Part shown: one piece after another, positions 25,328-33,694 of the stretch
How positions within the stretch are numbered: position 1 is the stretch's first letter
Layout: every line of letters begins with the position of its first letter
DNA from: Erwinia persicina NBRC 102418
Lineage (GTDB): Bacteria > Pseudomonadota > Gammaproteobacteria > Enterobacterales > Enterobacteriaceae
NCBI RefSeq assembly: GCF_001571305.1
Contig: NZ_BCTN01000005.1
Coordinates: 1 to 64,000, forward strand
Length of the DNA: 64,000 bases
Reading direction: 5' to 3'
The notes under the pieces: model-generated
The model's database searches: none
Seen by the model: only the letters and a program-made list of their open reading frames with translations
Told to the model about the DNA's origin: nothing
Made by a program: the position numbers and the translations under genes

Positions 25328-26245
25328 TCAGGATTTGAGGGAGACCTCTTCGATGTGCGGTTTTGCTTTCACGCCCCCGGCCACCAGCCATACCGCCACG
25401 ATGATCACCAGCCCCCCGGCGATAAATCCCTGCGACAGCGTCTCCCCGAGGAACAGATAGCCCCACAGCACGCCAAACGGGGGGATCAGGAAGGTAACGG
25501 TCAGCGTTTTCAGCGGGCCGATATCGGCAATCAGACGGAAGAAAAGAATATAAGCCCAGGCGGTACACACCAGGCCGAGCGCCAGCACGCACAGCCAGAC
25601 GCCGGGATGAGACCACGATACCGCAGGCTGGGTGAGGAGCGACCCGATGAAGAACGGCAGCAGGAAAACGCTGGCCCCGATCTGACTGCCCAGCGCCACC
25701 AGTCGTGCATCCATGCCGCCGCGATCGCCAATCCACTTTTTCGTCAGAAAGCCTGCGCTGGCATAGCAGGCCGTCGCCACCAGACAGGCCGCAATACCCA
25801 GCAGTACCTCCTGTGACAAGGCCAGGCTGCCGGTGGTGGTCAGCAGCACGATACCGAGCAGACCCAGCAGCACCCCGGCGATGTTTCTCAGGGTAAATTT
25901 TTCGCTGAAAAACAGCCCCCCAATCAGCACGCCCATCAGCGGAGTGGTCGCGTTAAGAATGGCGGAGTAACCCGCCGGTAGCCACTTTGCCGCCAGACAG
26001 TACATCGCAAACGGAACGGCTGAATTGATCACACCTAACGACACGGCCGGCAGCGCCTTGCCGCTAAAGCGGATCCTGACCCGCAGTACCCGCAGTAGCG
26101 TCAGCAGGCCAAGGCAACCAAACAGCACGCGCAAAAAGGCGGTATTCAGTGAACCGAAATACGGTGTGGCCACGCGCATAAACATAAAGCTGGCCCCCCA
26201 GATGGCGGCCAGCAGAACTAAGCGCCCGATATCCCCTTGCTTCAT
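25328..26245 (-). CDS. EamA/DMT-family transporter
   Basis: This 305-residue protein has ten hydrophobic spans in two EamA repeats, beginning VLLAAIWGASFMFMRVA and containing the repeat hallmark PLMGVLIGGLFFSEKFTLRN and its second copy FGVLWGYLFLGETL. The ATG at 26245 has GAAAGGG in front and is preferred over a start 30 codons earlier that lacks one. DMT proteins export amino acids or other metabolites. No neighbour points to a substrate. Confidence 0.88.
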   Translation of the reverse strand: MKQGDIGRLVLLAAIWGASFMFMRVATPYFGSLNTAFLRVLFGCLGLLTLLRVLRVRIRFSGKALPAVSLGVINSAVPFAMYCLAAKWLPAGYSAILNATTPLMGVLIGGLFFSEKFTLRNIAGVLLGLLGIVLLTTTGSLALSQEVLLGIAACLVATACYASAGFLTKKWIGDRGGMDARLVALGSQIGASVFLLPFFIGSLLTQPAVSWSHPGVWLCVLALGLVCTAWAYILFFRLIADIGPLKTLTVTFLIPPFGVLWGYLFLGETLSQGFIAGGLVIIVAVWLVAGGVKAKPHIEEVSLKS

Positions 26246-26440
26246 ACCCTTTCTCCCCGTCCTTCGTTGAGCCGTATTTATAGGCCGGGCAGGCTGGCAA
26301 AACAAGCCGTTAACGGCCATTGAGATCGCTGACATGAATTTGCGAGCTGTGTCGTGGTATAGACATAACAGGCCCTCCGGGGCTTCTCATCTGTCGGCGG
26401 GGGTGCTTAAATTCGCTACTGAACACTGACCGGAGGTTTT

Positions 26441-26836
26441 ATGCTGTCCTCACACACCCTTAGCCTGGCTATCCACCGTAACTGGGTAGACCTGTATGAA
26501 ACGATCTGGAAGCCGGAGTTTTTCCCCAAGTGGGCCTCGGGTTTGAGCCAGGGGCCGCTGGAGCCGGAAGGGAGCGGCTGGAAAGGGCGCGGGCCGCACG
26601 GCCCGGTGAAAGTCCGCTTTACGGCGCATAACCCTTTTTGCATCATGGACCACTACATCGACGGCGGTTACAGCAAAGAGATCTTTGTTCCAATGCGTAT
26701 CGTGGCGAATGAAGAGGGATCGCAGGTGCTGATCACCGTCTTTCGACAGCCGCTGGTGTCGGATGAAAAATTTGCCCAGGAGCTGGAGTGTGTTAAACGT
26801 GATTTACAGGCGCTGCATACGTTGCTGACCACCTGA
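26441..26836 (+). CDS. SRPBCC-superfamily (polyketide cyclase/START-like) protein
   Basis: At 131 residues it has the helix-grip pattern of the SRPBCC superfamily: VDLYETIWKPEFFPKWASGL near the start, the central strand region VKVRFTAHNPFCIMDHYI, and a C-terminal helix ELECVKRDLQALHTLL. Such proteins bind hydrophobic ligands. A GGAGG ribosome site precedes the ATG. It is 51 bases ahead of the nucleoside hydrolase gene and may be cotranscribed with it. No catalytic residues can be assigned. Confidence 0.75.
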   Translation: MLSSHTLSLAIHRNWVDLYETIWKPEFFPKWASGLSQGPLEPEGSGWKGRGPHGPVKVRFTAHNPFCIMDHYIDGGYSKEIFVPMRIVANEEGSQVLITVFRQPLVSDEKFAQELECVKRDLQALHTLLTT

Positions 26837-26887
26837 CAACGCAGCCAGGGAGGCTGGGGCGCGCAGCCCAACGGAAAGGAAAATCTG

Positions 26888-27808
26888 ATGCAGAAGATAA
26901 TTTTTGATACCGATATTGGCGTCGATGACGCGTTCGCCCTCGCCTTTGCCGCAAAAAGCCTCGATATTCTTGGCATCACCACGGTTTTTGGCAATGTGCC
27001 GGTCAGCCAGGCGGTCAGTAATGCCCGGCTGTTCAGCCAGAAGATTGGCCTGAATGTGCCGATCTATCGCGGCAGTTCCCGGCCGCTGGCCCACGCCCCG
27101 TCGACGCCCGCCTGGGCGGTACATGGCGAGGACGGACTGGGTGGTGTATTTGACAATCCGTGGAACGGGGCCGCGGATAACGCCATTGAATTTATTATCC
27201 GCAGCGTACGCGCCCACCCCGATGCCCTTACCCTCGTGGCTATCGGCCCGCTGACCAATATTGCCATGGCCATCAACCAGGCGCCCGATATCGTGCCGCA
27301 GATCAAACAGCTGGTGATCATGGGCGGTGCCTTTGGGACTCAGGGTCACAGCGGTAACGTCACCCCGTTTGCTGAGTTTAATATCTGGAAAGATCCGCAC
27401 GCCGCAGATCAGGTGCTGAACGCCGGGCTGCCTGTCGTGCTGCTGCCGCTGGATGTCACCCATCAGGTGCTGGTCAGCGGCGATGAGATACGCGCCCTGA
27501 AACACCCGGTGCTGGAAGCCATCTCCCGCCGCTATCTGCAATACAGCCGCGAAAAAGAGGGAACGGAAGGCATGCCGCTGCACGATACCCTGACCATTGC
27601 TTACCTCTGCCACCCGGAATGGTTTGGCGTGACGGCGTCGCCGGTGCGGGTGGTCACTGAGGGGATTAGCCGTGGCCAGACGCTGCGTCAGCTGCACAGC
27701 GCCGCCTCCTACGACGATCCGTTTGCCGGCAGCTGCGTGCAGAAACTGTGCCTGACCGTCGAGGCTGAGAAAGTCAAAGCGCATTTCCTTGCTACGCTGC
27801 AGAACTGA
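26888..27808 (+). CDS. inosine/uridine-preferring nucleoside hydrolase
   Basis: This 306-residue protein starts with the family's Ca2+-binding motif, here DTDIGVDDAFAL, and has VAIGPLTNIAMAI, VIMGGAF, and the C-terminal DTLTIAYLCHPE with the active-site Asp. It cleaves the N-glycosidic bond of nucleosides to give base and ribose in salvage. GGAAAGGAAAA precedes the ATG. The gene is followed by an unusually long perfect terminator stem. It resembles the IunH/RihA-C group but the subtype is not assigned. Confidence 0.92.
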   Translation: MQKIIFDTDIGVDDAFALAFAAKSLDILGITTVFGNVPVSQAVSNARLFSQKIGLNVPIYRGSSRPLAHAPSTPAWAVHGEDGLGGVFDNPWNGAADNAIEFIIRSVRAHPDALTLVAIGPLTNIAMAINQAPDIVPQIKQLVIMGGAFGTQGHSGNVTPFAEFNIWKDPHAADQVLNAGLPVVLLPLDVTHQVLVSGDEIRALKHPVLEAISRRYLQYSREKEGTEGMPLHDTLTIAYLCHPEWFGVTASPVRVVTEGISRGQTLRQLHSAASYDDPFAGSCVQKLCLTVEAEKVKAHFLATLQN

Positions 27809-27824
27809 ACTGACGGCGGCTGAC

Positions 27825-27879
27825 TGACACAAAACCGCCCGCCGGGGTGATTTCCCTCACGGCGGGCGGTTTTGTGTCA
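27825..27879 (+). terminator. strong terminator with a 19-bp perfect stem
   Basis: The arms TGACACAAAACCGCCCGCC (27825-27843) and its exact complement (27861-27879) enclose a 17-base loop that can itself pair GTGA with TCAC. The left arm has an A-run and the right arm a T-run, so it can act in both directions. It closes the nucleoside hydrolase gene. Confidence 0.85.
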
Positions 27880-28078
27880 ACTGGGGTCAAGACAGGGGGT
27901 GAAAGCGCAGCAAAAGTCAGTGCTCTGCAAGTTATGTAAAACGCGGTCAATTATCAATCAATTTTTTTGATAAACAACAGCAAATCACTCCGCTATCACA
28001 ACTTCATTAGCAGGCGTACTATTGTTTCCAACGAGGCAAAACGCCTTACCCAAACAAATCTAATGAAGGAATGACCCC

Positions 28079-28291
28079 ATGAAATCTATCAAAACTTTTG
28101 CTGCTGTTATCATGCTCTCTACGGTTTCTTTCGCCAGCTTTGCGCAGAGCGTCACCGCAACCGGCAGCACCCTGGACAGCGCTGAAGCGAAAATCGCCGC
28201 TCAGGCACAGCAGGCCGGTGCATCGTCTTACAAAATTATCGAAGCCAACACCAACAACGGCGTTCATATGACGGCCAAGTTGCTGAAATAA
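28079..28291 (+). CDS. YhcN/BhsA/McbA family (DUF1471) small periplasmic protein
   Basis: This 70-residue protein has a clear signal peptide (MKSIKTFAAVIMLSTVSFAS) ending near SFA-QS, then the compact DUF1471 domain with SAEAKIAAQAQQAGASSYKI and the ending HMTAKLLK. Paralogues in enterobacteria are stress- and biofilm-related (BhsA, McbA, YhcN). A TGAAGGAATGACCCC leader precedes the ATG. It is a single gene in a 600-base space. Which paralogue it matches is not clear. Confidence 0.88.
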   Translation: MKSIKTFAAVIMLSTVSFASFAQSVTATGSTLDSAEAKIAAQAQQAGASSYKIIEANTNNGVHMTAKLLK

Positions 28292-28419
28292 GTTCTGCCT
28301 GACTGCCAGTCACCTGACTTAAGGTTATATGCCCGGTCCCTGTGATCCAGGGAACGGGCATACCCGATCCTGCCGCCGCCAGTCCGAACCCCACCGCCTT
28401 CGCCACGTCCAGCCTGGCG

Positions 28420-29286
28420 TCAGACCAGCACCGGCACGTAATAATCGATGCGACCACTTCGTGACGCGCTGAAACGCTGCGGATCAATACGTTCAATATC
28501 ATAGCCATCGCGACGCACAGCGCCTGCGGTCGGCAACGCGTGTTCATAAATCAGCTTAATAAAGTCAGCGAACTGCTGCGCTTCACCATTAAAACTGAAG
28601 TGCAGATAGGTCTGTTTTTCGACCGCAATCTCAACCAGCGGGGTTTCTGTTCCCCCGGCGTCAGGATGAAAGCAGGCGAGATACTGCAGGGTGGCGCAGT
28701 CATCCGCACGCGGCCCCCCTTTAATCACGTTCGATAAACCGTACAGCGCACCGGGATGAGCCGCCGCCTCTGCCAGCCGCTGCCGCCAGAGCGCTTCACG
28801 CTTATCCCAGCAAAAGTGACAGATCGTGTCCTGCGTGAACGCATAATCCGTCACCCGTCCCCGTAAGGTCATCGCATCCAGTTCGACCAGACGGCCCTCC
28901 GGCACGGGCTGGGTCGTGAGATTGATCGGCGGGCATAATCCCTTGCAGGACCAGTGCAACGCATCCCGGTACTGCGCCGGCGTGACGTTAAAATGCCGCT
29001 TAAAGGTTTTGTGATAGACGTTATGGCTGGAGAAACCGTGTTCGCTGCCCACGGAGTCAATCTGCTTATCAAACAGGCGCAGCATAAACGCACTGGAGGT
29101 CAGCCGTCGCTGCCGACAGTACGACGCCAGCTTTTGCCCGGTCACCTCTTTGAAAATACGTTGCAGGTGCCATTTGGAATAGCCCGATTTCTCAACGAAA
29201 TCATTGATGGAGAGTGGCGTATGGATATTCCCTTCCAGCCAGTGCAGAAGCTGGTAAACCACTTCCTGTTTGAAGGTCGTTTTCAC
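28420..29286 (-). CDS. Rob-like AraC regulator with GyrI-type ligand domain
   Basis: This 288-residue protein has the MarA-type DNA-binding half (residues 10-110, including FVEKSGYSKWHLQRIFKEVTG and HFNVTPAQYR) and a C-terminal GyrI-like effector domain, the layout and length of Rob (289). Identity to Rob looks moderate, so it is probably a paralogue rather than rob itself. It starts with GTG at 29286, whose first four bases GTGA overlap the TGA of the upstream TetR gene: translational coupling. The TetR repressor probably controls its synthesis. Confidence 0.85.
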   Translation of the reverse strand: MKTTFKQEVVYQLLHWLEGNIHTPLSINDFVEKSGYSKWHLQRIFKEVTGQKLASYCRQRRLTSSAFMLRLFDKQIDSVGSEHGFSSHNVYHKTFKRHFNVTPAQYRDALHWSCKGLCPPINLTTQPVPEGRLVELDAMTLRGRVTDYAFTQDTICHFCWDKREALWRQRLAEAAAHPGALYGLSNVIKGGPRADDCATLQYLACFHPDAGGTETPLVEIAVEKQTYLHFSFNGEAQQFADFIKLIYEHALPTAGAVRRDGYDIERIDPQRFSASRSGRIDYYVPVLV

Positions 29287-29900
29287 GGTGAATGATGCTC
29301 TCTGGTGAGTGTCAGCAAATAGTTTTTCAGCGTTAACGGGTCACGAATGCCCCGGGAATTTCCCAGGGAACAGGCCAGCCAGGCGCCGTCAGCGGCCAGC
29401 CGCGCCACTTCATGCTGTGGCTCGCTGTCGGTGTCATGGTGGCGTTTCAGCCGCCCGGCCAGCCACGCCGCCCAGCGTTCGCACAGTTCGGGCGAGCCCA
29501 TCATTGACCGCGACAGCGGCATGCTCAGGCTTTTCTCTGCCTGTAAAATATCGTCGAACGCAACGCTGATATAAGCGCGCGTGAAGCAGCCTGACGCCAG
29601 GTCGTCGGCCGCCATCATGCGGTCAATCGCCTGCTCGTTCTCTGCCATAAAGTGATCAAATACTGCATCCAGCAGCGCCTGCTTATGGGGGAAGTGATGA
29701 AAGAATCCCCCTTTTGTCACACCTGCGGCCGCCGCCACCGCCTGCACGGTCACACCTGCCAGCCCCTGCATCGCAGCCAGTTCAGCGGCACTGTGGATCA
29801 GCGCCGCCCGCACCTGCTCGGGCTGTTTTTTACGTTTATAGCCTCGCTCACAGCAGAGTGCTGCCCGCAGAGAAAGGGCGGAGAGAGAGTGATTGTTCAT
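29283..29900 (-). CDS. TetR-family repressor coupled to the Rob-like gene
   Basis: This 205-residue protein has a TetR helix-turn-helix at about 40-65 (GLAGVTVQAVAAAAGVTKGG, then FFHHFPHKQALLD), preceded by a basic extension that may mean the true start lies later. The C-terminal ligand domain is of AcrR/YcfQ-like length. A palindrome ATACC-N4-GGTAT sits 18 bases upstream of the start, fitting autoregulation. It is the first gene of a two-gene operon with the Rob-like regulator. Confidence 0.86.
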   Translation of the reverse strand: MNNHSLSALSLRAALCCERGYKRKKQPEQVRAALIHSAAELAAMQGLAGVTVQAVAAAAGVTKGGFFHHFPHKQALLDAVFDHFMAENEQAIDRMMAADDLASGCFTRAYISVAFDDILQAEKSLSMPLSRSMMGSPELCERWAAWLAGRLKRHHDTDSEPQHEVARLAADGAWLACSLGNSRGIRDPLTLKNYLLTLTREHHSP

Positions 29901-29918
29901 GACGTTTTCATTTCAAAG

Positions 29919-29932
29919 ATACCACACGGTAT
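29919..29932. promoter_or_regulatory. palindrome, likely operator of the TetR repressor
   Basis: ATACC (29919-29923) and GGTAT (29928-29932) form an inverted repeat around ACAC, just upstream of the TetR gene. CATACC/GGTATG half-sites are common for TetR-family operators. It is shared with the divergent LacI gene's upstream region. Confidence 0.5.
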
Positions 29933-30147
29933 GTTTGCAGCACGATAGCATAAATCTGTCCATTTTCAGTTTTTTTTAAGCTCCTTTCGGCACGTCCTGA
30001 AATGAAATTTTTGAATCTTATTTCATCTAAAACAAAAAAAATAATCTGACATGCTTCATGTCCTGAGTATTTACCTCCGCGCCTGTGCTGTTGCGCCGTC
30101 AGCAGACGTGATAGTTTTTTGTCATAACGCTTATCAAGGGCTCTCTG

Positions 30148-31179
30148 ATGAAAAAAACCACACTGACGGACATTGCCCGCGAAGCGGGCGTGGGCGTTGC
30201 CACCGTTGACCGCGTGTTGAACCGTCGGGCACCGGTACGTCCGGATACGGAAAGCCGCGTGATTCAGGCCGCCTCGCGGCTTGGCTACCGTTTCGACCCT
30301 GATTTTCTCACGGCCACGGTGCCACGCCAGAGCGCAGGCACACTGCGTATTGGGGTGATCCTGCTGTCACGTGACTATTCGTTTTACGATACCTTTGCCC
30401 GGGCGCTGGAACAGCATGCCGCCCCGTTTTTACAGGCAGGGACAGCCGTTGAATTCGCGTTTCACGATATCCACGCGATTGAAGAAACGGCGGCCGCTAT
30501 CGACAGCCTGAGCGATCACGTTAACGTTCTGGCACTGATTGCCCTCGACAATGCGCTGATCCGCCGGGCGGTTGAGAAAGCCAGCCGGAAGGGTGTTAAC
30601 GTCTTTACTATTCTCTCCGACCTGTCGCCCTGCGGTCACTCCGGCTATATCGGTCTCGATAACCGCAAAGCGGGCAGAACCGCCGCCTGGGCCGTGCAAC
30701 GTCTGAGCGGCCCGCCCGGTAAAGTGGGGGTTATCGTCGGTGATAATCGTTTTTTATGTCAGGAAACCTGTGAGATCAGCTTCCGCTCCTACCTGCGGGA
30801 GTACGCCACGGGTCATACGGTGCTGGAACCGGTAAAGAGTTTTGAAAACGTGGCGCAGGGCTATCAGGTGACCGCTGATCTGATCCGGCGTCACCCGGAG
30901 CTGTCGGTGATCTATGCCCCGTGTGGCGGGGTCGAAGGGGTGGTCAATGCGCTGCGCGACAGCGACAGACGGCACGAGATCACCCTGATCTGCCACGGGC
31001 CACTGCAGGATGCGCAGCTGGCCCTGATCGACGGCACGCTGGACATCATGATCGCTCACCGGCTGGATGAGCTGGCTGCCCGCGTTGTCGAGGCGATGCA
31101 GCAGGCCAGCCGCGATGAGCATGGCGGCTTTATTGCCCTTACCAGTGGTTTTGAACTGATCACGAAAGAGAACTACTGA
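30148..31179 (+). CDS. LacI-family transcriptional regulator of the second sugar module
   Basis: This 343-residue protein begins with the LacI helix-turn-helix and hinge, TLTDIAREAGVGVATVDRVL (5-24), followed by a periplasmic-binding-like sensor domain (about 65-340). The VDRVLNRR and GLDNRKAGRTAAW segments resemble the RbsB-like LacI subgroup that senses sugars and polyols. It precedes a sugar-porter remnant, an IolE-like enzyme and an Idh/MocA oxidoreductase on the same strand, which it probably controls. A hairpin follows its stop codon. Confidence 0.9.
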   Translation: MKKTTLTDIAREAGVGVATVDRVLNRRAPVRPDTESRVIQAASRLGYRFDPDFLTATVPRQSAGTLRIGVILLSRDYSFYDTFARALEQHAAPFLQAGTAVEFAFHDIHAIEETAAAIDSLSDHVNVLALIALDNALIRRAVEKASRKGVNVFTILSDLSPCGHSGYIGLDNRKAGRTAAWAVQRLSGPPGKVGVIVGDNRFLCQETCEISFRSYLREYATGHTVLEPVKSFENVAQGYQVTADLIRRHPELSVIYAPCGGVEGVVNALRDSDRRHEITLICHGPLQDAQLALIDGTLDIMIAHRLDELAARVVEAMQQASRDEHGGFIALTSGFELITKENY

Positions 31180-31188
31180 GCCCCTCGC

Positions 31189-31210
31189 CGGGTCGGCCCC
31201 CACCGACCCG
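31189..31210 (+). terminator. hairpin terminator after the LacI gene
   Basis: CGGGTCGG (31189-31196) pairs with CCGACCCG (31203-31210) over a 6-base loop, starting 9 bases after the stop. No long T-run follows. Confidence 0.6.
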
Positions 31211-31379
31211 CTGGTTACCCCTGTCGAATAACCCGCTGAATTCACTGAAATGATAGAATTTTATCATGTGAAACTATCAAATTTAGTGAGATCACCATCA
31301 AAAAACAAATATTCCATCATTGTGATCAATGGAACGTTTGTTTGATACTTCCTTCAAATAACAACGGAAGGATTATCTT

Positions 31380-31511
31380 GTGTCCCGGACAACACCAAAA
31401 CACAACATGGCGTATGTGATGGCGATCTGCGCTGTCGCCGCGCTGGGTGGCCTGCTGTTTGGCTATGATTCGTCGGTCATCTCCAGCACCACCAGGTGCC
31501 CTGCTCATTGA
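31380..31511 (+). pseudogene. remnant of a sugar-porter (MFS) transporter gene
   Basis: A GTG start at 31380 with a GGAAGGA ribosome site opens a 43-codon frame. Its residues 10-36 match the start of sugar-porter-family MFS proteins: a first membrane span with AALGGLLFGYDSSVISS. The frame then shifts abruptly into TTRCPAH and stops, 18 bases before the IolE-like gene. A functional transporter has about 450-500 residues, so nearly the whole gene has been lost by an internal or terminal deletion. The module would thus lack its own importer. Confidence 0.65.
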
Positions 31512-31529
31512 TCAAGAAAGGACAGCGAA

Positions 31530-32450
31530 ATGACGATTCATATTGCTAATGCCCCCTGCAGCTGGGGGGTGGATGACCCGAAAAACCCCTACCTGCCCCC
31601 GTACGAGAAGGTGCTGAAAGAGGCGTCGCAGGCCGGTTATTCCAGTATTGAGCTGGGACCCTGGGGCTACCTGCCCACTGACCCGGCACTGCTAAGCGAA
31701 AAACTGCAGCAGTATGGCCTGACGATAGTCGCGGGAACGATCTTTGACGACCTGGTCAGCGAAGCGAACTTCCCTGCGATGATTGCACTGACTCATCACC
31801 TGTGCCGCCATCTGTCGGCCGTTCCCACGGCCGCACCCGTTCACGGCGATAACCTGCCGGCCCCCTATCTGGTGATTATCGACTTCGGTAATGCCGACCG
31901 TGCGCGCTTCGCCGGTCAGTACGACAAAGCCGCCCGCCTGTCCGACAGTGACTGGCAGCGCATGATCGATCACATCAGCGAGATAAGCCGTATTGCCCAT
32001 ACCTACGGCGTACGCCCGGTGATCCACCCGCACGCGGGCGGCAACATTGAATTTGCCGATGAACTGGAAAAGCTGGTGCAGGCCATCCCGCACAGCGTGG
32101 CGGGCCTGTGCCTGGATACCGGCCACCTTTATTACGCCGGCATGGATCCGATCCCGGCGCTGGCACACTATTTTGAGCGCATTGATTATCTGCATTTCAA
32201 AGACGTGAACGACGCGGTATTCCGCGATGTCCTCGCCCGTGAACTCGACTTCTTTACCGCCTGTGCCGAAGGGGTAATGTGCCCGATTGGCCAGGGGGCG
32301 ATTGATTATCCGGCCGTGCGTGCCTTCCTCGCGGAGCGCCATTACCAGGGCTGGATCACCATCGAACAGGAACGCGACCCGCGCCAGGCCGACGGCAGTC
32401 TGCACGACGTGACCGAAAGCCTGCGTTATCTCACCGCTGTCGGATTTTAA
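31530..32450 (+). CDS. IolE-like sugar phosphate isomerase/epimerase family TIM barrel
   Basis: This 306-residue protein opens with HIANAPCSWGVDDPKNPYLP, the hallmark of inosose dehydratase (IolE)-like proteins. Metal-site segments follow: IELGPWGYLP, VIHPHAGGNIEF, LCLDTGHLYYAG, YLHFKDVN and ITIEQERDPR. It would act on a keto-inositol or similar keto-sugar, removing water or isomerising. AAGGACAGCGAA precedes the ATG. It is followed after 14 bases by the Idh/MocA gene, so the two are cotranscribed. The substrate is inferred. Confidence 0.86.
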   Translation: MTIHIANAPCSWGVDDPKNPYLPPYEKVLKEASQAGYSSIELGPWGYLPTDPALLSEKLQQYGLTIVAGTIFDDLVSEANFPAMIALTHHLCRHLSAVPTAAPVHGDNLPAPYLVIIDFGNADRARFAGQYDKAARLSDSDWQRMIDHISEISRIAHTYGVRPVIHPHAGGNIEFADELEKLVQAIPHSVAGLCLDTGHLYYAGMDPIPALAHYFERIDYLHFKDVNDAVFRDVLARELDFFTACAEGVMCPIGQGAIDYPAVRAFLAERHYQGWITIEQERDPRQADGSLHDVTESLRYLTAVGF

Positions 32451-32464
32451 TTAAGGAATATCAG

Positions 32465-33637
32465 ATGATTAACGGCATTAAACCTCTCGATCGTTCCCTG
32501 CGCTGGGGCATGGTAGGCGGCGGCGGAACCAGCCAGATTGGCTATATCCATCGTTCGGCTGCGCTGCGCGACAGCACCTTTACCCTGGTCGCGGGCGCGT
32601 TCGATATTGATGCGGCACGTGGCCGCGCCTTTGGCGAGAGTCTGGGCGTGGATGGCCATCGCTGCTACCCGGACTATCAGACGCTGTTTGCTGAAGAAGC
32701 CGCGCGCGCTGACGGTATTGAAGCGGTATCGATCGCCACGCCCAATAATACGCATTTCGCCATCTGTAAAGCCGCGCTGGAATCTGGCCTGCACGTGGTG
32801 TGTGAAAAGCCGCTGTGCTTTACCACTGCAGAAGCGAAAGAGCTGGCCGCCCTGAGCCACAGGCAGCATAAAATTATCGGCGTCACCTACGGTTACGCCG
32901 GGCATCAGCTGATCCAGCAGGCGCGCAGTATGATTGCGGAAGGTCTGCTGGGCGATATTCGCATTGTGAATATGTCGTTCTCGCACGGCTTCCATAATGA
33001 AGCGGTCGAGCTGGATAACCCGAGCACCCGCTGGCGCGTCGATCCGGCCTTCGTCGGGCCAAGCTACGTGCTGGGCGACCTGGCGACCCACCCGCTGTTC
33101 CTGGCAGAAACCATGCTGCCCGATCTGAAAATCAAACGCCTGATGTGTTCACGCCAGAGCTTTGTTAAAACCCGTGCGCCGCTGGAGGATAACGCCTTTG
33201 TCCTGATGGAGTACGATAACGGGGCGGTGGCATCGCTGTGGTGTTCAGCCGTGAACTGCGGATCGATGCACGGCCAGAAGATCCGCGTGATCGGATCGAA
33301 AGCCAGCCTGGAGTGGTGGGACGAACAGCCAAACCAGCTGCGGTATGAAATTCAGGGTGAGCCGGTGCGTATTCTGGAGCGGGGAATGGGCTACCTGGCC
33401 TCGCGTGCGCGGGAAGAAGACCGTATTGGCGGCGGCCATCCGGAAGGGCTGTTCGAAGCCTGGTCGAATCTGTACCGCCGTTTTGCGATTGCCATGGATG
33501 CGACCGACCGGGGTGATAATGCGCTGCTGGCAGATTTCTGGTATCCGGATGTCCATGCCGGGGTGGCCGGCGTGCAGTGGGTGGAGCGCTGCGTTGCGTC
33601 AGCCGATGCGGGCGCGACCTGGGTCGATTTCGCGTAA
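32465..33637 (+). CDS. Gfo/Idh/MocA oxidoreductase (inositol/sugar dehydrogenase-like)
   Basis: This 390-residue protein has a Rossmann domain starting WGMVGGGGTSQIGYIHR, the EKP motif in VVCEKPLCFTTAEAKELAA, and a C-terminal domain with VLGDLATHPLFLAE. It is longer than the dehydrogenase at 4262 and belongs to a different branch of the same family. Together with the IolE-like enzyme it could make a two-step oxidation/dehydration of a polyol. TAAGGAATATCAG precedes the ATG. A GC-rich hairpin follows. Confidence 0.87.
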   Translation: MINGIKPLDRSLRWGMVGGGGTSQIGYIHRSAALRDSTFTLVAGAFDIDAARGRAFGESLGVDGHRCYPDYQTLFAEEAARADGIEAVSIATPNNTHFAICKAALESGLHVVCEKPLCFTTAEAKELAALSHRQHKIIGVTYGYAGHQLIQQARSMIAEGLLGDIRIVNMSFSHGFHNEAVELDNPSTRWRVDPAFVGPSYVLGDLATHPLFLAETMLPDLKIKRLMCSRQSFVKTRAPLEDNAFVLMEYDNGAVASLWCSAVNCGSMHGQKIRVIGSKASLEWWDEQPNQLRYEIQGEPVRILERGMGYLASRAREEDRIGGGHPEGLFEAWSNLYRRFAIAMDATDRGDNALLADFWYPDVHAGVAGVQWVERCVASADAGATWVDFA

Positions 33638-33653
33638 CAGGCGCTGTGCCGGG

Positions 33654-33689
33654 CGGGGCGAAAAAGCCGATCGGCCCCGCCTCGCCCCG
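33654..33689. terminator. GC-rich hairpin between convergent genes
   Basis: CGGGGCGA (33654-33661) pairs with TCGCCCCG (33682-33689); the 20-base loop contains a further GCCGATCGGC self-complementary segment. It lies between stops at 33637 and 33695. Confidence 0.6.
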
Positions 33690-33694
33690 GGGCG

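Noticed and set aside
26804-27832. Leftward ORF (342 codons) opposite the nucleoside hydrolase
   Set aside because: Covers the hydrolase gene in antisense; no family features and no ribosome site.
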